From NCBI GenBank assembly GCA_028290595.1, contig JAQGJO010000344.1, positions 1-5,504 on the forward strand: DNA of 5,504 nucleotides, written 5' to 3'. This stretch comes from Hyphomicrobiales bacterium. Lineage in GTDB: Bacteria > Pseudomonadota > Alphaproteobacteria > Rhizobiales > Beijerinckiaceae. Below are positions 1 to 5,355 of the stretch, piece by piece. Each line of letters starts with the position of its first letter. The stretch's first letter is position 1. The position numbers were made by a program, and so were the translations under genes. A model generated the notes under the pieces. That model saw only the letters and a list, made by a program, of their open reading frames with translations. It was not told the DNA's origin and made no database searches.

Positions 1-1083
1 TTCCTCACCCATCTGGCGGAATTCATCGGCCCTGATTCGCGTTTCGTCCATCAGGGCATGACCTCATCGGACGTGCTCGACACCTGCCTCAACGTGCAGC
101 TCGTGCGCGCCGCCGACATCCTCATCGCCGATGTCGATGCACTGCTGGCCGCGATCAAGAAGCGCGCCTTCGAGCACAAGATGACACCGACCATCGGCCG
201 CTCGCACGGTATCCACGCCGAGCCCGTCACCTTCGGTCTCAAGCTGGCGCAGGCCTATGCGGAATTCACCCGCTGCCGCGAACGCCTCGTCCATGCCCGC
301 AAGGAAGTCGCGACCTGCGCCATTTCCGGCGCCGTCGGCACTTTCGCCAACATCGACCCGCGCGTCGAGGAACATGTCGCGGCAAAGCTCGGCCTGACGC
401 CCGAGCCGGTCTCGACCCAGGTGATCCCGCGCGACCGCCACGCCATGTATTTCGCCACACTCGGCGTCGTCGCCTCTTGCATCGAACGGCTGGCGACGGA
501 AATCCGCCACCTGCAGCGCACCGAAGTCCTGGAAGCCGAGGAATTTTTCTCGGAAGGCCAGAAGGGCTCTTCGGCGATGCCGCACAAGCGCAATCCGGTG
601 CTGACGGAAAACCTCACCGGCCTGGCGCGCCTGGTGCGCGGCATGGTGACCCCGGCGCTGGAAAACGTGGCGCTCTGGCATGAGCGCGACATTTCGCATT
701 CCTCGGTCGAACGCATGATCGGCCCGGACGCCACCGTGACGCTCGATTTCGCTTTGGCGCGCCTCACCGGCGTCATCGACAAGCTGATCGTCTATCCAGC
801 CAATATGCAAAAGAATCTCGATCGTCTCGGCGGGCTCATCCATTCCCAGCGCGTGCTGCTGGCCCTGACCCAGAAGGGCGTATCGCGCGAGGACGCCTAT
901 TCCTACGTCCAGCGCAACGCCATGCCGGTGTGGCGCGGCGAAGGCGACTTCCTGACTTTGCTGAAGGCCGACAAGGACGTGGCGGCAAAGCTCTCGGCGA
1001 AGGAACTCGAAGACCTGTTCGATCTTGGCTACCACCTGAAGCACGTGGATACGATTTTCAAGCGGGTGTTCGGGGAGGCGTGA
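1..1083 (+). CDS. purB: Adenylosuccinate lyase, 5'-truncated by window edge
   Basis: PurB is a cytoplasmic enzyme that releases fumarate twice in purine synthesis: from SAICAR to give AICAR, and from adenylosuccinate to give AMP. The frame is open from base 1 to a TGA at 1081-1083, giving 360 visible residues. The family usually has about 430-435, so roughly 75 N-terminal residues lie outside the window. Visible fumarase/aspartase-superfamily signatures are TSSDVLDT (bases 61-84), the histidine-containing GRSHGIHAEP (196-225, holding the conserved active-site His region), and the catalytic flexible-loop motif GSSAMPHKRNP (565-597) with its serine pair. The C-terminus (LGYHLKHVDTIFKRVFG) is typical of the B. 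subtilis-like PurB branch. The other catalytic His, in the TRHDV motif of this family, should sit just upstream of the window. The ATG at 58 is internal and not the start. No frameshift or missing motif is seen. Family identification is very secure. Confidence 0.97.
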   Translation, partial: FLTHLAEFIGPDSRFVHQGMTSSDVLDTCLNVQLVRAADILIADVDALLAAIKKRAFEHKMTPTIGRSHGIHAEPVTFGLKLAQAYAEFTRCRERLVHARKEVATCAISGAVGTFANIDPRVEEHVAAKLGLTPEPVSTQVIPRDRHAMYFATLGVVASCIERLATEIRHLQRTEVLEAEEFFSEGQKGSSAMPHKRNPVLTENLTGLARLVRGMVTPALENVALWHERDISHSSVERMIGPDATVTLDFALARLTGVIDKLIVYPANMQKNLDRLGGLIHSQRVLLALTQKGVSREDAYSYVQRNAMPVWRGEGDFLTLLKADKDVAAKLSAKELEDLFDLGYHLKHVDTIFKRVFGEA

Positions 1084-1095
1084 GGGGGCGCCTCC
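1074..1095 (+). terminator. Possible stem-loop over the purB stop codon
   Basis: A perfect 7-bp GC-rich stem, GGAGGCG (1074-1080) with CGCCTCC (1089-1095), encloses an 8-nt loop containing the purB TGA. No T-run follows, so it is not a classical intrinsic terminator. It could help end or stabilise the purB transcript together with the inverted repeat that begins 8 nt downstream. Function is inferred. Confidence 0.3.
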
Positions 1096-1102
1096 TGCCT
1101 CG

Positions 1103-1245
1103 GTGTCATCCCCGACGTCCGCGTAGCGGGCGAGCGGGGATCCAGACCTACTGATTCAGCAGTTGCAACCGCCAACGATCAGCATCAACGCGATTGCAGC
1201 GCCTGGTTTCCCGCTCGCGCACTGTGCGCGCGTCGGGAATGACAC
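1103..1245. repeat. Intergenic inverted-repeat element, copy 1
   Basis: A 143-bp imperfect palindrome fills most of the gap between the convergent purB and HPP genes. The left arm (1103-1145) and right arm (1203-1245) are reverse complements over most of about 43 nt, with termini GTGTCAT and ATGACAC, and are separated by a 57-nt spacer (1146-1202). Each arm also folds alone. In the left arm, 1108-1114 pairs with 1135-1141, and CCGC (1119-1122) pairs with GCGG (1126-1129). In the right arm, TTCCCG (1208-1213) pairs with CGGGAA (1234-1239). A second copy lies at 3439-3556. It resembles the dispersed 'GTCATTCCCG...CGGGAATGAC' palindromes common between genes in many proteobacteria, which give spurious WIPAFAGMT-like translations. 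No target-site duplication is obvious. Its position suggests a role in bidirectional transcript ending, which is inference. Confidence 0.85.
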
Positions 1246-1284
1246 CCGTTCATTTGCGGCCATCGTCCCGGTCAGCCGAGCACC

Positions 1285-1737
1285 TCACCCCTTGCGCCCG
1301 CCCACCAACCTTTGCGCCACGTCACGATAGACATAGCTGAACGCCACCAGAACCAGCGCGCCTGCGGCGACGGGCATCAGAATAAAAGTCCACGCCGGAT
1401 GCGCGATGACCATGATCATTGCATTAATTCCGGCCGGCGGATGCATCGTGTCCGTCGCCTGCATGGCGGCGATCGCCAGTCCCACCGCCAGCGCCGCTAG
1501 CCAGGGACTGTCGCCCAGTGCCCATAGCACCGCGAGGCCACAGGCGGCGGAAAGGATATGCCCGCCAAGCACATTCAGCGGCCGCGCAAACGGCGTGTCC
1601 GGCGCCGACATGACCAGCACGATCGAGGTGGTGAAAGGCACCAGCATCAGCGGCAGGTGGGCGATGTCGCCGAGAGCCACCATCAACAGAATGCCGAGTG
1701 TGCCGCCGAGCGCTGGAATAAAAATCTTCTGAAACAT
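1285..1737 (-). CDS. HPP family integral membrane protein
   Basis: A small, very hydrophobic protein of 150 residues, with the stop TGA at 1287-1285. Its hallmark is the HPP motif in DTMHPPAGI (His99-Pro100-Pro101), which defines the HPP family. The preceding PFTTSIVLVMSAP and RPLNVLGGH segments (about residues 34-60) also fit that family. Four to five membrane spans can be seen, roughly at residues 8-25, 29-45, 58-75, 79-97 and 114-136, followed by a short basic tail (VGGRKG). The bacterial function is unknown. A plant chloroplast member has been linked to nitrite transport, but nothing here supports that substrate. I chose ATG 1737 because AGAAGA (1744-1749) lies 6 nt upstream. A GTG at 1755 would add six residues (MFRRFC) but has no convincing ribosome binding site. 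The gene converges on purB and diverges from the serine hydrolase. Confidence 0.88.
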   Translation of the reverse strand: MFQKIFIPALGGTLGILLMVALGDIAHLPLMLVPFTTSIVLVMSAPDTPFARPLNVLGGHILSAACGLAVLWALGDSPWLAALAVGLAIAAMQATDTMHPPAGINAMIMVIAHPAWTFILMPVAAGALVLVAFSYVYRDVAQRLVGGRKG

Positions 1738-1826
1738 GCAAAATCTTCTAAACACGCAAGGCGGTTGACCCGTCGCGAACCATACCCAAATATACCTTCA
1801 ACACCATTCCCTGAAAGGCAAAGCCG
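1738..1826. promoter_or_regulatory. Divergent intergenic region with candidate promoter
   Basis: These 89 nt separate the HPP gene (-) from the hydrolase (+), so promoters for both must lie here or overlap the coding ends. The region is visibly more AT-rich than the genes. On the + strand TTGACC (1765-1770) is a good -35 match. Possible -10 elements are weak: AAATAT at 1788-1793 with a 17-nt spacer, or TATACC at 1791-1796 with a 20-nt spacer. On the - strand a TATATT (1795-1790) could act as a -10 for the HPP gene but has no good -35. No clear operator palindrome is seen. Confidence 0.35.
1814..1818 (+). promoter_or_regulatory. Ribosome binding site that decides the CTG start
   Basis: AAAGG at 1814-1818 lies 8 nt before CTG 1827, a normal Shine-Dalgarno spacing. 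An in-frame TGA at 1812-1814 closes the frame directly upstream, and none of the codons between it and CTG 1827 is ATG, GTG or TTG. This makes CTG 1827 the best available start for the hydrolase. Confidence 0.6.
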
Positions 1827-2378
1827 CTGAAAACGTCCGATCTCGACATTCTCATTGCGCCAGGTCTCGGCGGCGGCAGTTCCAGCCATTGGTACACGCG
1901 CTGGGAACAGAAGCTTTCCACCGCGCGGCGCATCGAACAGACCGACTGGCACGAGCCGAATTTCGATAATTGGGTCGCCCGGATCGCAGAGCATGCGAGC
2001 AAGACCGATCGCCCGATCGTCCTCGTCGGCCATTCGCTCGGCGCGCTGTCGATCGTCCATGCCGCGCCGCTGCTGGCCGACAAGGGCGTGCGCGCGGCCT
2101 TTCTCGTCGCACCGCCATCGCAGCGCGTGCTCCTGACTATGCCCGAGGTCGATCCCCGCTTCGCCCATGTGCCGACGGACCCGTTGCCGTTTCCGTCTGT
2201 TCTCGTCGCCAGCCGCGACGATCCTTACGCGACCTATGAGGAAAGCGAGGCAATGGCGCTCGACTGGGGCTCGGCGATATCCGACGCCGGCAATGCCGGC
2301 CACATCAACGACGAGTCCGGGCATGGCCCCTGGCCCGAAGGCTTGATGCGTTTTGCCGGTTTCCTGAAGACGCTGTAG
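1827..2378 (+). CDS. RBBP9/YdeN-type alpha/beta serine hydrolase, CTG start
   Basis: A predicted cytoplasmic alpha/beta-hydrolase of 183 residues, close to the usual RBBP9/YdeN (Ser_hydrolase) length of about 180-190. It begins M(CTG)KTSDLDILIAPGLGGGSS. The IAPGLGGGSSSHW segment (residues 10-22) is the family's N-terminal oxyanion-loop region. The nucleophile elbow is GHSLG with Ser70. The acid is Asp131 or Asp132 in SRDDPYA, and the catalytic His is His159 in AGHIND, followed by the family's SGHGPWPEG ending. The triad is complete, so the protein should be active, but the substrate is unknown. Start choice: an in-frame TGA at 1812 blocks extension. The first ATG, GTG or TTG in frame is GTG 2088, which would remove the nucleophile and the whole N-terminal half. 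CTG 1827 has an upstream AAAGG and gives the expected family N-terminus. The TctC-like gene follows 34 nt downstream and may share its transcript. Confidence 0.9.
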   Translation: MKTSDLDILIAPGLGGGSSSHWYTRWEQKLSTARRIEQTDWHEPNFDNWVARIAEHASKTDRPIVLVGHSLGALSIVHAAPLLADKGVRAAFLVAPPSQRVLLTMPEVDPRFAHVPTDPLPFPSVLVASRDDPYATYEESEAMALDWGSAISDAGNAGHINDESGHGPWPEGLMRFAGFLKTL

Positions 2379-2383
2379 TCTGT

Positions 2384-2407
2384 CCCCCACGAACAACGAT
2401 GTGGGGG
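2384..2407 (+). promoter_or_regulatory. Hairpin sequestering the TctC-like gene's Shine-Dalgarno
   Basis: CCCCCAC (2384-2390) is perfectly complementary to GTGGGGG (2401-2407), with a 10-nt loop (2391-2400). A T2383-G2408 wobble may extend the stem. The right side is the G-rich Shine-Dalgarno of the next gene, whose ATG is at 2413. The stem starts 6 nt after the hydrolase stop. No T-run follows, so an intrinsic terminator is unlikely. Reducing or conditioning translation of the downstream gene is an inferred role. Confidence 0.5.
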
Positions 2408-2412
2408 GAAAT

Positions 2413-3420
2413 ATGCGCCTTGGGAGATGGGCAGCGCTTGCCGCTTTGATGATCGCCATGCCGGCGCAGGCCGATCCGGTTGCCGATTTTTATCGCGGCA
2501 ACACCATCCGCATCATCAACTGGGCCGCCGCCGGCGGCGAATACGACATTCACGGCAAGCTGGTCAGCCGCTTCCTCGGCCGCCATATCCCCGGCGAACC
2601 GACAGTCATCCATCAGACCATGACGGGCGGCGGCGGCCTCGTCGCTGCCAACTATCTCTATAATGTCGCGCCGAAGGACGGCACGTCGCTCGGCATCATG
2701 GTATCGAGCCTGCCGCTGTTCCAGGCGCTCGGCGATCAGGCGGTGCGCTTCGATGCGGCCCGCTTCAACTGGATCGGCACCATCGCGCCGACCCAGGAAA
2801 ATCTCGTCGCCTGGCACACGACCGGCTTCAAGACCTTCGACGATCTGAAGCAGCGCGAGTTCGTGCTTGGCGCCAGCGGCGCCGGCTCCTCCAGCGTCAT
2901 CACGCCGACGGTGGCGAACGCGCTGCTCGGCACCAAGATCAAGATCGTGCCCGGCTATCCCGGCGGCTCGCAGATCAACCTCGCCATGGAGCGCGGCGAA
3001 TCCATGGGCCGCTGGAACACATGGTCATCCTGGAAGCTGACCAACCCAGGCTGGATCGCCGACAAGTCCATCGTCTTCCTGTTCCAGTCGGCGCTGTCCA
3101 AGCCCGCTGCGCTTGCCGACGTGCCGCTGCTAACCGAACTGGCCGGCAACGCCGACGATCGCAAGATCTTCGAACTGCTGGCGACGGCGGCGGAACTCGG
3201 CCGCCCGCTCGTCGGCTCGCCAGACATCCCGGCCGCACGGGCGGCGGCGCTCATCGCCGCCTATCGCGCGCTGTTCGAAGACGTGGAGTTCCGCCGCGAG
3301 GCCGAGCAATTGAAGATCGAGTTCAATCCGATCATCGGCCCCGACCTGCAGAAGCTGGTGACCTCGGCGCTGGCAACGCCGAAGCCGCTTGCGGAACGGT
3401 TAAAGAAGTTGATCGAGTAA
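2413..3420 (+). CDS. TctC/Bug-like periplasmic substrate-binding protein
   Basis: A predicted exported solute-binding protein of 335 residues, resembling the TctC/Bug family of tripartite tricarboxylate transporters, which bind carboxylates and related small organics. A short signal peptide is visible: basic MRLGR, a hydrophobic core, and an AQA-DP cleavage site after residue 20. The mature protein has the family N-lobe features: GGEYDIHGKLVSR (41-53), LGRHIPGEPTV (55-65), GGGGLVAANYLYN (72-84) and PKDGT (87-91). A second-lobe segment, FVLGASGAGSSS (150-161), follows, and the end is EFNPIIGPDL (303-312). ATG 2413 was chosen for its GGGGGA Shine-Dalgarno. A GTG at 2401 lies inside that G-run and is less likely. 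No TctA or TctB membrane subunit is visible, so it is an orphan here, as is common for Bug proteins. The ligand cannot be told. It follows the hydrolase on the same strand and converges on the ABC operon. Confidence 0.85.
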   Translation: MRLGRWAALAALMIAMPAQADPVADFYRGNTIRIINWAAAGGEYDIHGKLVSRFLGRHIPGEPTVIHQTMTGGGGLVAANYLYNVAPKDGTSLGIMVSSLPLFQALGDQAVRFDAARFNWIGTIAPTQENLVAWHTTGFKTFDDLKQREFVLGASGAGSSSVITPTVANALLGTKIKIVPGYPGGSQINLAMERGESMGRWNTWSSWKLTNPGWIADKSIVFLFQSALSKPAALADVPLLTELAGNADDRKIFELLATAAELGRPLVGSPDIPAARAAALIAAYRALFEDVEFRREAEQLKIEFNPIIGPDLQKLVTSALATPKPLAERLKKLIE

Positions 3421-3438
3421 CGTTCGCAAGCGAAGGGC

Positions 3439-3556
3439 TGTCATTCCCGACGTCCGCGTAGCGGGCGAGCGGGAATCTAGAGGCCAAGGCAGAAATCAAG
3501 GAAACCGCACGTTGCCCTGGATTCCCGCTCTTGCGCTTCGCTTGGCGGGAATGACA
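3439..3556. repeat. Intergenic inverted-repeat element, copy 2
   Basis: A 118-bp imperfect palindrome in the gap between the convergent TctC-like and ABC binding-protein genes. The left arm (3439-3480) and right arm (3517-3556) share complementary ends TGTCATTCCCG and CGGGAATGACA, with a 36-nt spacer. Positions 3439-3473 match copy 1 at 1104-1138 with one mismatch in 35, including 28 identical bases (3446-3473). The spacers differ greatly in length and sequence. Each arm can fold on its own: in the right arm ATTCCCGC (3521-3528) pairs with GCGGGAAT (3545-3552), and in the left arm 3443-3449 pairs with 3470-3476. It lies 18 nt after the TctC-like stop and 9 nt beyond the binding-protein stop, so it could serve as a two-way transcript end. 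No transposase is nearby. It could be a MITE-like remnant or a REP/BIME-type element. Confidence 0.87.
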
Positions 3557-3565
3557 CAGCGGCCT

Positions 3566-4528
3566 TTATTTCAGAAAGCTCAGATCGACATATTTGTCTT
3601 TCGCCGCATCCTTCGCTTTAACGACGCCCATGTCCTGGAACGCCTTCAGCACATTGTTGAAGTCAGGATCGGGAATGGTGAGCTTGGGGCTGAACGCTTT
3701 CAAATCCTCGATGAGATATTTATAGGTCTTCTCGCTGATGACTCGATCCTGCTTGGTTTCGCGCATCAGCAAGACGATCGCCGCCTCCTTGTTCGCTGGA
3801 TCATAGAGCCAGTCCGTCGCCTTCGAGACGGCGCGCAGATAGGCTTCGGTTGCCGGCCGGTTGCGCGCCAGCCAGTCCTTGCGCGCGATAATGCCGACAA
3901 AACCATAGGCCTTCACGAAGGAGGCAAAATCGATGAGCTTGTTGAAGCCGGCCGTCTCGCCCATGAAATCGAGCGGCGAGGTCACAGCGGCTGCCGACAC
4001 AGCGCCTGTCGTCAGCGCCGCATAGCGGTTGGTCGACGAGCCGTCGTAGATCTTGTCCACATCGGCGCTCTTCACGCCATTCGCCTGCAGCCAGGATTCG
4101 AAGAAATTGGCGATGTCGTTTTTCGGCACCGGCAGCATGACTTTCTTGCCCTTAATGTCGGCAGCCGTCTTCACATCCTTCGCCGACAGCATCGTATAGG
4201 GATATTTGATGACGGTGGATCCGATCAGCATGATCGGCGCGCCGGCCTCGGCCGCCTGCACGACGACTTCGAAGGTCGTGTTGCCGATGTCCAGTGAGCC
4301 ACCGACGACTTGTTGGGCAATGGTTGAGACATTGCCGACGTATTCGGTCTGGACCGTGAGATTTTCCGCCTTGAACAGGCCCTGTGATTCCGCAACGAAA
4401 TGCGGCCAGTTCGTTGCCGTGCGCGATACCTGGCCGACGATCAGCTTGGTCTGTGCCGCTGCCGGCAAAGTTGCGCCGAGAGCCAAAGCCAGGACAGAAG
4501 CAGCCAAAAGGGATCTCTTTATAGTCAT
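3566..4528 (-). CDS. NitT/TauT-type ABC transporter substrate-binding protein
   Basis: The predicted periplasmic receptor of the ABC importer encoded just upstream, with 320 residues (family usually about 310-340). A Sec signal peptide is clear: basic MTIKR, a hydrophobic core to about residue 20, and a PAAA-QT cleavage site after residue 25. The mature part fits the SsuA/ThiY/NMT1-like fold: KLIVGQVSRTATNWPHFVAESQG near the start, the LFKAENLTV segment common to the family, then QQVVGGSLDIGNTTFE, and ADIKGKKVMLP in the hinge region. Nitrate, taurine, alkanesulfonate, aromatic sulfonate and thiamine-precursor receptors all share this fold. I see no lipobox cysteine, so it should be soluble. 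The ATPase gene ends 14 nt upstream, and a strong GGAGG lies 7 nt before the ATG. It is therefore the last gene of the operon and may be translated more strongly than its partners. Substrate unknown. Confidence 0.92.
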   Translation of the reverse strand: MTIKRSLLAASVLALALGATLPAAAQTKLIVGQVSRTATNWPHFVAESQGLFKAENLTVQTEYVGNVSTIAQQVVGGSLDIGNTTFEVVVQAAEAGAPIMLIGSTVIKYPYTMLSAKDVKTAADIKGKKVMLPVPKNDIANFFESWLQANGVKSADVDKIYDGSSTNRYAALTTGAVSAAAVTSPLDFMGETAGFNKLIDFASFVKAYGFVGIIARKDWLARNRPATEAYLRAVSKATDWLYDPANKEAAIVLLMRETKQDRVISEKTYKYLIEDLKAFSPKLTIPDPDFNNVLKAFQDMGVVKAKDAAKDKYVDLSFLK

Positions 4529-4535
4529 GGGTTTT

Positions 4536-4540
4536 CCTCC
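4536..4540 (-). promoter_or_regulatory. Strong ribosome binding site of the ABC binding protein
   Basis: On the - strand a GGAGG lies 7 nt before ATG 4528, in the 14-nt gap after the ATPase stop. It is the strongest Shine-Dalgarno in the window and fits the excess of receptor over membrane subunits usual for ABC importers. It also fixes the start codon. Confidence 0.8.
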
Positions 4541-4542
4541 AA

Positions 4543-5355
4543 CTAGCGCTTCGCGATTGCGAGCGTCGCTTCGGTTTCCAGGCGGATGCTTTCTCGTACT
4601 TCCTGCTCGATCGACTGCCAGATGTGATCGACATAGGTTGCGAACTGCGGCGAACGCTTCAATGCCAGCTCGCGCGGGCGCGGCAGGTCGATCTTCACTT
4701 CCTCTTTCAATCGTCCCGGGCGCACGGTGAAGACGAGCACCCGGTCGGACAGAAACACCGCTTCATCGATCTGATGCGTCACGAATAAAATCGTCTTGCC
4801 GGTCTCGCGCCAGATGCGGGTCAGCTCCGATTGCATGATTTCGCGCGTCTGCGCATCGAGCGCGGCAAACGGCTCATCCATCAGCAGCACGTCGGCGCCG
4901 GCGGTGAGCGCGCGGGCCATGTTGACGCGCTGTTTCATGCCGCCCGACAATTCATGCGGGAAATGTTTCTCGAAGCCGCTCAGGCCGACGAGATTGAGAA
5001 AGGAACTCGCTGTCTTGCGCGCTTCATTCATATTCTTTCGCTGCAGTTCCGGCCCGATGACCGTATTGTCGAGCACATTGCGCCACGGCAGCAACCCATC
5101 CTGCTGAAAGACGAAGGCGATGTTGGCGCCGGGCGCGCTCACCTGCGCGCCATCAACCGACACAGTGCCGGTTGTCGCCTTGATCAGCCCGTTGATGAGA
5201 CGCAGGAAGGTCGTCTTGCCGCAGCCGGACGCACCGACGATGCTGACGAACTCGCCCTGGGCGATGTCGAGATCGAGCCCGCGCAGGGCTTCGATCGCCT
5301 TGCCGTCTTTCTGGAAAGACTTTCCCAGACCTCGCGTCGAAAGCTTCGTCGCCAT
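4543..5355 (-). CDS. NitT/TauT-type ABC transporter ATP-binding protein
   Basis: The ATP-hydrolysing subunit of an importer, at the inner face of the cytoplasmic membrane, with 270 residues. All nucleotide-binding motifs are intact: Walker A GASGCGKTT (41-49), Q-loop Gln84 in FVFQQ, ABC signature LSGGM (136-140), Walker B VLLMDE (156-161), D-loop ALD (165-167) and H-loop His194 in FVTHQ. The FVFQQDGLLPWRNV and DEPFAALDAQTR versions are typical of the SsuB/TauB/NrtD group. The C-terminal tail (IDLPRPRE, residues 222-229, onward) also fits that group. I chose ATG 5355, which gives the usual MATKL start and has GAGGA 6 nt upstream. An upstream GTG or ATG would overlap the permease gene deeply and add 18 unconserved residues. 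The ATG overlaps the permease stop as TGATG, so translation is probably coupled. The binding-protein gene follows after 14 nt. The substrate cannot be told from this subunit. Confidence 0.95.
   Translation of the reverse strand: MATKLSTRGLGKSFQKDGKAIEALRGLDLDIAQGEFVSIVGASGCGKTTFLRLINGLIKATTGTVSVDGAQVSAPGANIAFVFQQDGLLPWRNVLDNTVIGPELQRKNMNEARKTASSFLNLVGLSGFEKHFPHELSGGMKQRVNMARALTAGADVLLMDEPFAALDAQTREIMQSELTRIWRETGKTILFVTHQIDEAVFLSDRVLVFTVRPGRLKEEVKIDLPRPRELALKRSPQFATYVDHIWQSIEQEVRESIRLETEATLAIAKR

Noticed and set aside
64..1044. Long antisense open frame (326 codons) opposite purB
   Set aside because: It runs antisense to a clearly conserved enzyme, and the translation is rich in Arg, His, Gly and Ala without recognisable motifs. 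This is typical of the shadow frame in high-GC DNA.
1103..1245. Calling the inverted repeats an insertion sequence or attachment site
   Set aside because: There is no coding capacity, no transposase or integrase nearby, and no clear target-site duplication at either copy.
2384..2407. Reading the 2384-2407 hairpin as an intrinsic terminator of the hydrolase gene
   Set aside because: No T-run follows the stem. Its 3' side instead forms the ribosome binding site of the next gene.
2399..2449. Short 16-codon ORF from ATG 2399 overlapping the TctC-like start
   Set aside because: It has no ribosome binding site, its start lies in the hairpin loop, and its peptide has no features. A leader peptide role cannot be supported.
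1683..2459. 258-codon antisense frame crossing the hydrolase and the HPP start
   Set aside because: It overlaps the true hydrolase on the other strand, the divergent promoter region and the start of the HPP gene. It shows no family motif and composition is that of a shadow. The hydrolase frame has a complete catalytic triad instead.
3512..4297. 261-codon + strand frame opposite the ABC binding protein
   Set aside because: It begins inside the right arm of repeat copy 2, giving the spurious PWIPALALRLAGMT peptide known from such repeats, and then runs antisense to a well-supported gene.
3566..5355. Naming the ABC genes ssuAB, tauAB or nrt
   Set aside because: The subunit motifs are shared across the whole NitT/TauT group, and no substrate-specific neighbours are visible, so a gene symbol would be a guess.
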